DNA of 64,000 nucleotides from Candidatus Sulfotelmatobacter sp. (GTDB lineage: Bacteria > Acidobacteriota > Terriglobia > Terriglobales > Acidobacteriaceae), in the NCBI GenBank assembly GCA_036500765.1, contig DASYBM010000009.1:186001-250000 (forward strand), in the 5' to 3' direction. The notes under the pieces were generated by a model. The model was not told where the DNA came from and did not search any database. It was given only the letters and a program-made list of their open reading frames with translations. A program made the translations under genes and the position numbers. This document shows positions 55,009-62,960 of this stretch, piece by piece. Each line of letters starts with the position of its first letter. Positions within the stretch are counted from its first letter, which is position 1.

Positions 55009-56340
55009 TCAGCGAACCAGATGCACAACACTTTCCAGGTGGTAAGTCTGCGGAAACAGATCCACCAGATGCACTTGCTGGGCACGGTAACCTGCGGCGA
55101 GCAGGGGAACGAGATCGCGTGCCAGCGTTGCCGGGTCGCACGAAACGTAACAAATGCGTGGCGCGCCTGAGGTCACGAGCAGTCGCGCCACGCGTTCTCC
55201 CAGACCACTCCGGGGCGGATCCACTACCACCAGGTCGGGCTTATTCGGGGTTCCCTGGCCCTTGCCGACGTGCCCTCGATTCTCCGCGCGGGCGAGGTAT
55301 TGTTCCGCGGTGGCCTGGACGTTTTCACCGTTTGAGGCCTGATTGTAGGCAAGATCGGCTGTGGATGTCTGTGACGACTCAACAGAAACGACGTGATAAA
55401 AGTCACAGCCCAGGGCTGTGGAAAACAATCCGACGCCGGCGTAGAGGTCGAGGGCGAGCTGGCCGGATTGTCCCCCGGTAACGATCTTGACCAGTTCGTC
55501 GGTCAGAGAGCGGTTGGTCTGGAAAAATGATCCGGCGCTGACGCGGTAGGCTGCCTTCGTAGTTTGATAGGTGAGATGCGTGGCACCGGCGGCTACCAGA
55601 ATCTCTGGAGCGCCCGCCTTGCGGTCGCCGGGATTGGGTTCGCGCAAGGCCACGACTCCGGCGATTTCGGGCATAACGCCGCGCCACTCCTCGGCCCAGT
55701 CGCGAACGGCTGCGCGGCGCGCTTCCCGTGCGCAGCCGACGGTAGCCAGGAGTTGAGTGTCATCACCGTTGGCAAAGAACTCGATTTCGCGCACGCCCTC
55801 TGGAACCTTTCCCGCGCGTCCGCTCTGCCAGAGAGATGCAATGCCGCGATTGATCAGCGGCGAACTGATAGGGCACTCTTCGACCGGCAGAAGTTCGTGC
55901 GATGCGAATTTGAAATATCCAGCGGCGAATGCTGGCCGGACCTGCACTTGCAGGCGCGAGCGATTGCGATAATTCCACGGCGGCGAAGGATGTATTGCAA
56001 TGTCGAACGGCAACTCCAGCTTGGCCGTGCGCCTCAGGCTCTCGCGCAGGATTTCTTTTTTGATCTCGAGTTGCTGCTGGTAGGCGGCATTTTGGTAATG
56101 GCATCCGCCACAGCGAGAGAAATATGGGCAGGCAGGCTGGATCCGGTGCGGGGACGACTGGAGTATCTTGTCAGCTTGGGCGCGCGCGAAACCTGCTTTC
56201 TGCTCCGTAAGTGACGCTTCGATCTTTTCTCCCGGCAGGACGAAAGGAACAAAGACAGCTTTGCCGCGCCCGTGGGCATCAGCCGGCAGACGAGCGAGGC
56301 CGTCGCCGCCGTAGATCAGCTTTTCGATGGTGAGGAACAA
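55009..56340 (-). CDS. rlmD: 23S rRNA (uracil-5-)-methyltransferase RumA/RlmD type
   Basis: SAM-dependent enzyme making 5-methyluridine in rRNA. 443 residues: an N-terminal TRAM-like beta barrel (residues 1-60, KLIYGGDGLARL), the Fe-S cluster Cys set CPYFSRCGGCHYQ, a central RNA-binding part, and the Rossmann domain with LDLYAGVGLFS, DPPRSGLG and the catalytic Cys in YVSCDPATLARD. Relatives RlmC, RlmD and TrmA cannot be told apart safely without alignment. Same direction as comEC, 144 bp before it. Confidence 0.87.
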   Translation of the reverse strand: MFLTIEKLIYGGDGLARLPADAHGRGKAVFVPFVLPGEKIEASLTEQKAGFARAQADKILQSSPHRIQPACPYFSRCGGCHYQNAAYQQQLEIKKEILRESLRRTAKLELPFDIAIHPSPPWNYRNRSRLQVQVRPAFAAGYFKFASHELLPVEECPISSPLINRGIASLWQSGRAGKVPEGVREIEFFANGDDTQLLATVGCAREARRAAVRDWAEEWRGVMPEIAGVVALREPNPGDRKAGAPEILVAAGATHLTYQTTKAAYRVSAGSFFQTNRSLTDELVKIVTGGQSGQLALDLYAGVGLFSTALGCDFYHVVSVESSQTSTADLAYNQASNGENVQATAEQYLARAENRGHVGKGQGTPNKPDLVVVDPPRSGLGERVARLLVTSGAPRICYVSCDPATLARDLVPLLAAGYRAQQVHLVDLFPQTYHLESVVHLVR

Positions 56341-56530
56341 GAGTTGATTCTACGGTATGCAGGCGTCGTCGGAATGCGGCTCAACTGTAATCTTTCCGAC
56401 CTTTGCGGCATTTTCTTGGCGTGCTTTGCGATCCGATTTTCTTGCTTTGGCTACCGGCAGAGTCGACCTCTCAACCGCAAAGGACGCTAAGAAATGCCGC
56501 GAAGAACGCAAAGGAATCTACTCAGGATGT

Positions 56531-57637
56531 CTACTTGCGGACCGCCCACGCCAATCCGTCGGGCTGCTTGCCGGGTAGAATTTGGCCGGTGACTTCCAGC
56601 GTTTTCAAATCTACGACTGCGATTTTGTCGGCGGTGCTGACGGCGACGAACGCACGGGAACCGTCGGGCGCCATCAGGATTCCGGCTGCGCCGCCTCCAA
56701 GTTTCAATTGCTTGACCTCTTTGTGAGTCGTGGCGTCGAGCACCAGCAGGCTCGTGTCACCGGCGGCGCGTGCGCCCAGCGCGGAGATCAGGACCTGCTT
56801 GCCGTCGAGTGTGAACTTCAGGCGATTCGCGCCCTTCACTGGGATCGGAAATGTTTCCACTGCTTTCTTCGCCGCAACATCAATGATGGTGACGGAGCCG
56901 TCGCGGGCATTGGCGGCCCAGATCTGTTTTCCGTCGGGAGAGATGTCGAAGCCTTCCACTCCGCGGCCGGCAGGAACATTTGTGACTTCCCACGTTAACC
57001 GCGGTTCTCCTTGCGGAGGCATGCCCGGCGGCGGTTGTTGCGGCTGCGCACCCGAGGTCGGATTCCCTGGGGGCGGACCGAATCCTCCGGTCGGCGGAGA
57101 GACTTGATTGATAATGCTGAGGGTGGCAGAGTTGACGTTGGAGGTGACGATCTGGTCGAGACCCTTCGAGACCATAATCATGTGTGTGCGATCCTGACCG
57201 GTGCCGAGAATCCAATCGACGCGCTGAGTAGCGGGATCGTAACGGCCGATGATTTTGTTGGTTTCCGCCGTGAAATAAAGTTTTCCGCTCGCGAACGCTA
57301 AACCGTGCGTAGAATGCAGCGCGCCAAGGTCGATCGGCGGCAGCGCCTTGCGGGCCACCAGATCGACGACAGAAATGGTGTTGAGATTGCTATCCAAGCC
57401 ACCATAGTTGGAGATGAAGGCGAGGCGGCCGTCGTCGGATGCGATGATCTCGTGCGGATCGGGGCCGGAAGGGAGTTTCGCCAATACCTGCAACGTCGCG
57501 GGGTCTACGATCGCGACCGTGTGTTCGTCCTTGGACAGCGCAAGGATACTTGAGGTCTGGGCAATGGCAACGGTCACAAGAAATGTTCCAATCACGAGGC
57601 AACCCACAGCTCCTAATATCCTTCTCGCCCTGCTCAT
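56531..57637 (-). CDS. Exported YVTN-type beta-propeller protein
   Basis: A 368-residue exported propeller. Signal peptide at residues 1-27 (VGCLVIGTFLVTVAIAQ), then about seven blades with the YVTN pattern: HTVAIVDPATLQVLAKLPSG, NTISVVDLVARKALPPIDLG, GSVTIIDVAAKKAVETFPIP and DKIAVVDLKTLEVTGQILPG. One blade carries a Gly/Pro/Gln-rich insertion of about 35 residues (PPTGGFGPPPGN to PPQGEPR). ATG 57637 follows GGAGGAAAC; the frame upstream is not needed. Probably a surface or periplasmic scaffold; no ligand known. Last gene of a five-gene run from birA. Confidence 0.8.
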   Translation of the reverse strand: MSRARRILGAVGCLVIGTFLVTVAIAQTSSILALSKDEHTVAIVDPATLQVLAKLPSGPDPHEIIASDDGRLAFISNYGGLDSNLNTISVVDLVARKALPPIDLGALHSTHGLAFASGKLYFTAETNKIIGRYDPATQRVDWILGTGQDRTHMIMVSKGLDQIVTSNVNSATLSIINQVSPPTGGFGPPPGNPTSGAQPQQPPPGMPPQGEPRLTWEVTNVPAGRGVEGFDISPDGKQIWAANARDGSVTIIDVAAKKAVETFPIPVKGANRLKFTLDGKQVLISALGARAAGDTSLLVLDATTHKEVKQLKLGGGAAGILMAPDGSRAFVAVSTADKIAVVDLKTLEVTGQILPGKQPDGLAWAVRK

Positions 57638-57659
57638 GTTTCCTCCGATGTCACGTAGT

Positions 57660-58829
57660 TTACAACGCCCGGCCTGCCGCCGCGCCTGAGGCCCAGGCCC
57701 ACTGAAAGTTAAAGCCGCCCAGGTGGCCGGTGACGTCAACGCCTTCGCCGATGAAGAACAAGCCGCGTATTTTGCGGCTCTCCATTGTTTTGGCGGATAG
57801 TTCGTCGGTATCGACCCCGCCGCAGGTCACTTCGGCCTTCTCGTATCCCTCGGTGCCTGCCGGTAAAATAGTCCACGCATGCGCATGGCGCTCGAGGTCG
57901 GCCAACGCTGCGTTCGTCCATGAAGTGGGCGCGTTTTCGTCAAGCCAGCGGTCTGCAAGGCGAGCGGGAAGACTCTTACGAAATTCCGCTCGAAGCGTCG
58001 CGATTGTGCGCGGCATTCTTGGATCGTGGAAGATGCTCGTTATCACGCGCTGCGGAGCCAGGTCAATCTGGATGTTCTGGGGCTTTTTCCAGTAAGAGGA
58101 AATCTGGAGGATCGCCGGCCCGCTCAGGCCGTGATGGGTGATCAGCATTTTCTCGCGGAATTGCCGGCCGTCGCAACCGGCGATGACATCGGCCGAGACC
58201 CCAGCCAGGTCGCAGTAGCGGGTGCGGTCTTCATCGTCCAGAAGCAGCGGCACCAAGCCTGGACGCGGCTCGCGAAGCTTGAGGCCGAACTGGCGCGCCA
58301 ACTCGTAGCCGAACGAAGTGGCGCCGATCTTCGGAATGGAAAGCCCTCCAGTTGCGACGACGAGCGCCGGCGCGTGAAATTCTTCGCGGGCCGTGCGCGC
58401 CACAAAATCAGCGGCGTGGCTGATCTCGTTTATTTTTGTGTTCAAGAAAATTGCTACGCCAGCAGAAGAGCATTCGGTCTCCAGCATTCCCAGAATGTCG
58501 CGGGCGGCGCGGTCGCAGAATAATTGTCCGAGCGTTTTTTCGTGATAAGGAATGTGGTGCTTTTCGACAAGTGCGATGAAATCGGCCGGGGTGTAACGAG
58601 CCAGCGCCGACTTGGCGAAGTGCGGATTGGCCGAGATAAAATTCTCGGGCCGGCAGTGCAGGTTGGTGAAATTGCAGCGGCCGCCGCCGGAGATCAGGAT
58701 TTTCTTGCCTAAGCGGTCGGCATGTTCGAGGACGGCGACGCGGCGTCCACGCTTGCCCGCTTCCATAGCACACATCAGGCCGGCGGCGCCGCCTCCAACT
58801 ATCAATGCATCGAAATGATGGGTCGTCAC
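57660..58829 (-). CDS. HI0933/BaiN-family FAD-dependent oxidoreductase
   Basis: A 389-residue flavoprotein. The Rossmann FAD motif is FDALIVGGGAAGLMCAMEAG with the acid at LEHADRLGKK; the family marker GGGRCNFTN lies near residue 50, LVVATGGLSIPKIGATSFGY in the middle, and the C-terminal VTCGGVDTDELSAKTMESRKIRGLFFIGEGVDVTGHLGGFNFQWAWASG closes the FAD site. Some relatives reduce bile-acid double bonds (BaiN) but for most the substrate is unknown. The unnamed gene upstream ends 23 bp before its start. Confidence 0.88.
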   Translation of the reverse strand: MTTHHFDALIVGGGAAGLMCAMEAGKRGRRVAVLEHADRLGKKILISGGGRCNFTNLHCRPENFISANPHFAKSALARYTPADFIALVEKHHIPYHEKTLGQLFCDRAARDILGMLETECSSAGVAIFLNTKINEISHAADFVARTAREEFHAPALVVATGGLSIPKIGATSFGYELARQFGLKLREPRPGLVPLLLDDEDRTRYCDLAGVSADVIAGCDGRQFREKMLITHHGLSGPAILQISSYWKKPQNIQIDLAPQRVITSIFHDPRMPRTIATLRAEFRKSLPARLADRWLDENAPTSWTNAALADLERHAHAWTILPAGTEGYEKAEVTCGGVDTDELSAKTMESRKIRGLFFIGEGVDVTGHLGGFNFQWAWASGAAAGRAL

Positions 58830-58852
58830 GTTGGAGGCCAGGCGAAACGCAA

Positions 58853-59587
58853 TTACATATAAAAGAGACTCAGGCGCGGCAACTTATGCTTTTCCAGCAA
58901 ACGCTTCTGGACGTACTGCTTCTGCAATTGATCAATCTGAGACCCAGACATCTTGCTGCGATAGGGAGCGAGATCGCGGTCAGCTTCGGCGCGGACCGTG
59001 ACGATTTCCTGGTCTGAGGTAGACGCCAACAGCACGGCAAAGAGTTTTTCTTCGAGCACGGTTAGGCGACGCTCCAGATCCTCCAACCGGCCGGCGGGCT
59101 TGTTCTCTATTTCTTCCGCTAGTTGGCGAAGAGTCTTCGCGCTATCGCGGGCCACCGATCGCGCCGAGATCCCAGTTCCTTCGGGCAACTTCGCGGTCTC
59201 CAACAGGTCGGCATTGCGCCGCAGGAAAGGCGCGATGACGTCCGGCTCAAAGCCTTGGCTGGAGCGGGACTTCGTTGGCGTCTCGTTCCCGTCGGCCGCC
59301 CCGACTGCCGCCCCGACTGCGGCTTCTTTCATATCTTCGGCCGCGGCCAGCACAAGCTGCGAGCAGTAGGCCAGGCTGTTCACCTTCTTAGTTTTCGACG
59401 GTCGCTGATCGTACCGGTCGAAGGCGTCGTCGATGCCGCGCAGCACGGCCTCCAGCGGAACGCCGGCCTCTTTCCAGGTTTCAATCAGCGCCCAATCGAG
59501 AGTGGAAAGAAGAAGGCCGCCGCCGCGGCGGTGCAGGTAGCGGTCTTCGATCTCGGTAAAGTAGTTGAAGTAATTTACTTTTTCCAC
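58853..59587 (-). CDS. Hypothetical protein linked to coaX
   Basis: A 244-residue soluble helical protein. The N-terminal part (VNYFNYFTEIEDRYLHRRGG, LSTLDWALIETWKEAGVPLEAVLRGIDDAFDRY) looks conserved-domain-like and its KKVNSLAYCSQLVLAAAEDM segment is followed by an Ala-rich linker; the second half has probable coiled coils (LRQLAEEIENKPAGRLEDLERRLTVLEEKLF). I recall similar proteins in acidobacteria but no function. Start GTG 59587 lies seven bases after the coaX stop, so translation is probably coupled; the frame further upstream overlaps coaX. Confidence 0.65.
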   Translation of the reverse strand: MEKVNYFNYFTEIEDRYLHRRGGGLLLSTLDWALIETWKEAGVPLEAVLRGIDDAFDRYDQRPSKTKKVNSLAYCSQLVLAAAEDMKEAAVGAAVGAADGNETPTKSRSSQGFEPDVIAPFLRRNADLLETAKLPEGTGISARSVARDSAKTLRQLAEEIENKPAGRLEDLERRLTVLEEKLFAVLLASTSDQEIVTVRAEADRDLAPYRSKMSGSQIDQLQKQYVQKRLLEKHKLPRLSLFYM

Positions 59588-59594
59588 GGCAGGG

Positions 59595-60530
59595 TCAGCG
59601 AGCGGAACGCGAAGGCGCGGCGGTTGGTGCTCCGCCGTTCTCGGACTTCGGCTGCACTGATTTAGATAACGGCTTCGCATCCGCCTGTGGCGGAGGCTTC
59701 GGCGAAGCGACATCTTTGCGCGACGAACTGTTCCGCTCCCAGATGATGCGCAGGCCCTCAAGAGTGAGCGAGTCGTCGACGATTTTAATGTACTTCGAGC
59801 CGGTGCCTATCATTGGACCCAGGCCGCCGGTGGCAAGCACGCGCGTTTCCTGACCTAGCTCCACGAGCAGCAGTTCGATGATGCCGTCGACCAGACCGAG
59901 ATATCCGTAGTAAAGTCCGGATTGCAGGCTGCCGACTGTATTCGAGCCAATGACGCGGGCGGGCTTGCGAATCTCCACGCGCGGCAAACGCGCGGTGCGT
60001 TCAAAGAGAGCGTCGGCGGAGATGCCGATGCCGGGGCAGATTACGCCACCGAGATATTCACCCTTGGCCGATACGCAGTCAAACGTTGTGGCCGTGCCGA
60101 AATCGACGATCACGCACGGGCCGCCATATTTTTCGAACGCAGCCACGGCGTTCACGATGCGGTCGGCGCCGACCTCCGCCGGATTGTCGTAATGCACTGG
60201 CATACCGGTTTTGACGCCGGGCTCGATGAATAGCGGACGCAGATTGAAATAGCGTTCGCAGACCTGGCGCAACACGGAATCGAGTGGCGGCACGACCGAC
60301 GAGATCACAATCCCCTGTATGCCTTTCGCCTCAAGGCCCGCCATGGAAAACAGGTTGCGAAACAGCACTCCATATTCATCGACCGTGCTGGTGCGGGACG
60401 TAGCTACGCGCCAGTTGGCAACCAGGCGCTCGTAGCTCGAAGTTTCGCGCACAGCGCCGGACGGAGTTTCCGCTGCGGCGAAAACGCCGAGGACCGTGTT
60501 GGTGTTGCCGACGTCAATGACGAGGAGCAT
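59595..60530 (-). CDS. coaX: Type III pantothenate kinase
   Basis: Phosphorylates pantothenate, the first step of coenzyme A synthesis; ASKHA fold. Marks: the N-terminal VIDVGNTNTVLGVF phosphate loop, VGADRIVNAVAAFEKYG with the catalytic Asp, VDFGTATTFDCV, and GGVICPGIGISADAL. The C-terminal 45 residues (SSSRKDVASPKPPPQADAKP and on) form a Pro/Ser/Lys tail absent in most relatives. birA lies just upstream, a frequent arrangement that joins two cofactor functions. Starts at ATG 60530, preceded by an array of nine heptamers. Confidence 0.93.
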   Translation of the reverse strand: MLLVIDVGNTNTVLGVFAAAETPSGAVRETSSYERLVANWRVATSRTSTVDEYGVLFRNLFSMAGLEAKGIQGIVISSVVPPLDSVLRQVCERYFNLRPLFIEPGVKTGMPVHYDNPAEVGADRIVNAVAAFEKYGGPCVIVDFGTATTFDCVSAKGEYLGGVICPGIGISADALFERTARLPRVEIRKPARVIGSNTVGSLQSGLYYGYLGLVDGIIELLLVELGQETRVLATGGLGPMIGTGSKYIKIVDDSLTLEGLRIIWERNSSSRKDVASPKPPPQADAKPLSKSVQPKSENGGAPTAAPSRSAR

Positions 60531-60533
60531 GTT

Positions 60534-60596
60534 CTTGGCTCGTGGCTCGTGGCTCTTGGCTCTTGGCTGTTGGCTTCTAGCTCTTGGCTTCTAGCT
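60534..60596. repeat. Heptamer array, nine copies, between birA and coaX
   Basis: Nine tandem 7-nt units from 60534 to 60596: CTTGGCT (four), CGTGGCT (two), GTTGGCT (one), TCTAGCT (two). It fills most of the 85-bp gap and begins three bases before (plus-strand view) the coaX start codon. Confidence 0.93.
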
Positions 60597-60615
60597 CCAG
60601 ACCAAAATTCAAATC

Positions 60616-61584
60616 TTACCGTTCCCGCACGGTTCCGCTTAAAACGGTGCGCAGCCCGTGCACTGTTCGTACCTGCAAGAATCCGCGCGAATCCAGCCCC
60701 TCGGTCGTTCCTTCAAAGGACGAGCCATTTTCTTCGATGCGAATGGCCTTGCCTCGTACCCACGAAGAATTCTCGGCGAAACGCCCGAGAATCGATTCGC
60801 GAGCATCAGAATCTTCGATCAAACGCCGATATTCGCGATCAAGTGATTTTAACAAAGCAGCCAATACCTCGACGCGCGACCATTCGCTTCCGGTCACCAG
60901 GCGCAAAGATGTTGCGGGCAAATCTTTCGGGAAGTTCGCCTGATTCACATTGATACCGATGCCGGCCACAATATAGCGAACGCGGGTCGCTTCGGCATTC
61001 ATCTCGGTGAGGATACCGCAAACTTTCTTGCCCGCGATCAGAACGTCGTTGGGCCACTTCAAGTCGACGGCCACCCGTGAGTCCATCTGCGCCAGGGCGG
61101 CGCGCACCGCGAGTCCGGCAGCGAGAGAAAAAACGAGTACCTCCGCCGGGGGTAGCGCGGGACGCAAAACCACCGAACAATAAATACCACTCGACCGCGG
61201 CGATTGCCATGAATTCGCGCCGCGGCCGCGGCCTGCGGTTTGCTCCTCAGCAAGAAACACGCTGCCCTCCGGAGCCCCTTCGGCTGCGGCCGCCATGGCA
61301 GCGGTGTTGGTGGATCCGATCTTATAGAAATGATGAAGATGTTGGCCAAAGATTGTGCCGCGCAAGAGCGGCCGCAGAATTTCCGGTAAGAGCAAATCCG
61401 GAACCGAGCGCAGCTGATACCCATTGGCAGGATGGCCTGCCACATCGACGCCAAGTCCCCGCAGTTGCTGCACCAAGCGCCAGACTTCAGAACGGGTGCA
61501 AGAAATTTCCTGAGCGATCTTAGTCCCGCTGACGACAACGGTAGCATGCTCCATCAGCAGGCGCACGATGCGACCGAGCCGCAA
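60616..61584 (-). CDS. birA: Biotin--[acetyl-CoA carboxylase] ligase
   Basis: Makes biotinyl-AMP and attaches biotin to the carrier protein of acetyl-CoA carboxylase. 322 residues with an N-terminal winged helix (about 1-60, VSGTKIAQEISCTRSEVWRLVQQL), so it may also repress transcription. Catalytic domain: IGSTNTAAM, the biotinyl-AMP loop EEQTAGRGRGANSWQSP, LKWPNDVLIAGKKVCGIL and VAGIGINVNQ. The C-terminal SH3-like cap follows. The first possible start in frame is TTG 61584; no ATG or GTG precedes it, so the start is moderately sure. Confidence 0.92.
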   Translation of the reverse strand: MRLGRIVRLLMEHATVVVSGTKIAQEISCTRSEVWRLVQQLRGLGVDVAGHPANGYQLRSVPDLLLPEILRPLLRGTIFGQHLHHFYKIGSTNTAAMAAAAEGAPEGSVFLAEEQTAGRGRGANSWQSPRSSGIYCSVVLRPALPPAEVLVFSLAAGLAVRAALAQMDSRVAVDLKWPNDVLIAGKKVCGILTEMNAEATRVRYIVAGIGINVNQANFPKDLPATSLRLVTGSEWSRVEVLAALLKSLDREYRRLIEDSDARESILGRFAENSSWVRGKAIRIEENGSSFEGTTEGLDSRGFLQVRTVHGLRTVLSGTVRER

Positions 61585-61921
61585 ATCGGTCGCCTGCGGA
61601 TGGTGCGTCGCGAGCGTCTTTGCGCCCGAACGCCGGTTGCGAATTGTACTGGTCTTGCCGATGCGGAGATTATGCGCGAATCCCCATGAAACAACAAATA
61701 TGAAACGACAAACGCCGCGTTATTGACCCGTCTCTGTCAATGTAGCTATGGGATGCCCAAGCACGAAAAGAGCACCGCTGGGGAAGGTCGTGGCGGCAGG
61801 ACTCACACCTTCGGGGTTAAGAATCCCGCTAAGAAGTTAAAAGGCAAGGCGGTCTATCATCGCTGAGATCTGGTGATTCGGGACGGGAAACCGGTTCCAA
61901 AGAACGAAGACTAACATCCTT
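61585..61921. other. Gap between birA and nadC
   Basis: These 337 bases hold one possible small gene (61753-61866, plus strand) and otherwise nothing I can call. The birA frame stays open a further 100 bases upstream without a start codon, which may mean a non-standard start or an old frameshift. Confidence 0.4.
61753..61866 (+). CDS. Possible 37-residue basic protein
   Basis: ATG 61753 opens a 37-codon frame, MPKHEKSTAGEGRGGR at the start and KKLKGKAVYHR at the end. It is strongly basic, rich in Gly, Lys and Arg, with no hydrophobic segment; it could bind RNA or DNA. No clear RBS, and an overlapping 30-codon frame begins at 61748. It is on the opposite strand to its neighbours. The low-complexity but non-repetitive sequence and lack of stops fit a real small gene; evidence is thin. 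Confidence 0.3.
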   Translation: MPKHEKSTAGEGRGGRTHTFGVKNPAKKLKGKAVYHR

Positions 61922-62815
61922 TCAGGCGGGCACGACGCGCATGCTCATATCTACGGCCTGAGGCGAGTGCGTCAGCAGGCCCACAGAGATGAAATCGACG
62001 CCGGTCTCAGCGTACGCCCGAACATTCTCCAGGCGAATTCCTCCTGAACACTCGACTGGAATGCGCCTTCCCTCCTTGAGGGCTTCGGTTTGGCCGCAAC
62101 GTTCAACCGCGCGGCGCACGTCGTCCACCGACATATTGTCGAGCAGGATTGCTTCCGCGCCATGCGCGACAGCGAGTTCTAGTTCTTCCAGTGTACGCAC
62201 TTCGACTTCGATGATCTGCGAGCCCCGGCGATTGCGCACCGCGTGATCGAGAGCCGGAACGATGCCGCCCGCGAGCGCGATGTGATTGTTCTTGATAAGC
62301 ACGCCATCGGAGAGGTCGAGGCGATGATTCTGCCCACCGCCGCAGCGCACAGCATTCTTGTCGATCACGCGCAGTCCGGGAGCAGTCTTGCGCGTATCGA
62401 GAATGCGAGCCTTAGTGCCCGACACGGCTTCCACGAACTTGCGAGTCAGAGTGGCGATGCCGCTCATGCGCTGCAGAAAATTGAGGATGACGCGCTCGCA
62501 GGAAAGAATCACCCGCGCATTATGCCGAATGACCGCGACCGACTGTCCCTTGTGCAGGCGCACGCCGTCGAAAATTTCAGGATGCGTTGTGACTTCGTAA
62601 TGGGCCGTAACGGCGCCGTCGAGTGCGGCATAGACGTCGAGAATGCGCGCCACGCAGCCAATCCCGGCCAGGATGCAGTCCTGCTTGGAAATAATGGTCG
62701 CAGACGCACGCTGATTGGGATCGATGCAGGCATAGCTGGTCGCATCGCGCGTGGCCCGGTCTTCGACCAGCGCGTTCTCAAGAATGGCGGTGAGGCGTCG
62801 TGAATTCCAGTCCAT
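61922..62815 (-). CDS. nadC: Nicotinate-nucleotide pyrophosphorylase (quinolinate PRTase)
   Basis: Converts quinolinate and PRPP to nicotinate mononucleotide in de novo NAD synthesis. 297 residues: N-terminal alpha/beta cap, then the barrel with SCERVILNFLQRMSGIAT, DTRKTAPGLRVIDKNAVRCGGGQNHR (substrate Arg/Lys/His), LIKNNHIALAGG, IEVEVRTLEELELA, ILLDNMS and ECSGGI. I use ATG 62815; the further upstream frame (to 62908) is intergenic repeat. No nadA or nadB is adjacent. Upstream are a 14-nt doublet and a double-hairpin repeat. Confidence 0.94.
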   Translation of the reverse strand: MDWNSRRLTAILENALVEDRATRDATSYACIDPNQRASATIISKQDCILAGIGCVARILDVYAALDGAVTAHYEVTTHPEIFDGVRLHKGQSVAVIRHNARVILSCERVILNFLQRMSGIATLTRKFVEAVSGTKARILDTRKTAPGLRVIDKNAVRCGGGQNHRLDLSDGVLIKNNHIALAGGIVPALDHAVRNRRGSQIIEVEVRTLEELELAVAHGAEAILLDNMSVDDVRRAVERCGQTEALKEGRRIPVECSGGIRLENVRAYAETGVDFISVGLLTHSPQAVDMSMRVVPA

Positions 62816-62819
62816 AAAA

Positions 62820-62847
62820 CAGTGGCCAATTGTCAGTGGCCAGTTCT
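62820..62847. repeat. 14-nt doublet before nadC
   Basis: CAGTGGCCAATTGT (62820-62833) and CAGTGGCCAGTTCT (62834-62847) are tandem copies with three mismatches, four bases upstream of the nadC start. Confidence 0.8.
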
Positions 62848-62863
62848 TGCTCCCGTGGAAACA

Positions 62864-62898
62864 GCCGCCTTCGGCGGTCCAGACGGGCGACAGCCCGG
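62864..62898. repeat. Double-hairpin repeat upstream of nadC
   Basis: CCGCC/GGCGG with a TTC loop, then CGGGC/GCCCG with a GACA loop. Same two-hairpin layout as the repeats in actE (37181) and valS (63823). Confidence 0.65.
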
Positions 62899-62960
62899 CT
62901 ACCACCACAAACCAGTCGAGCTGCGCTTCGAGGGTCAGCTGAAGGTGGGTGTCCTCACAT

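Noticed and set aside
58829..59761. N-terminal extension of the coaX-linked hypothetical protein to 59761
   Set aside because: Would overlap coaX by 167 nt; the GTG at 59587 just after the coaX stop is more natural.
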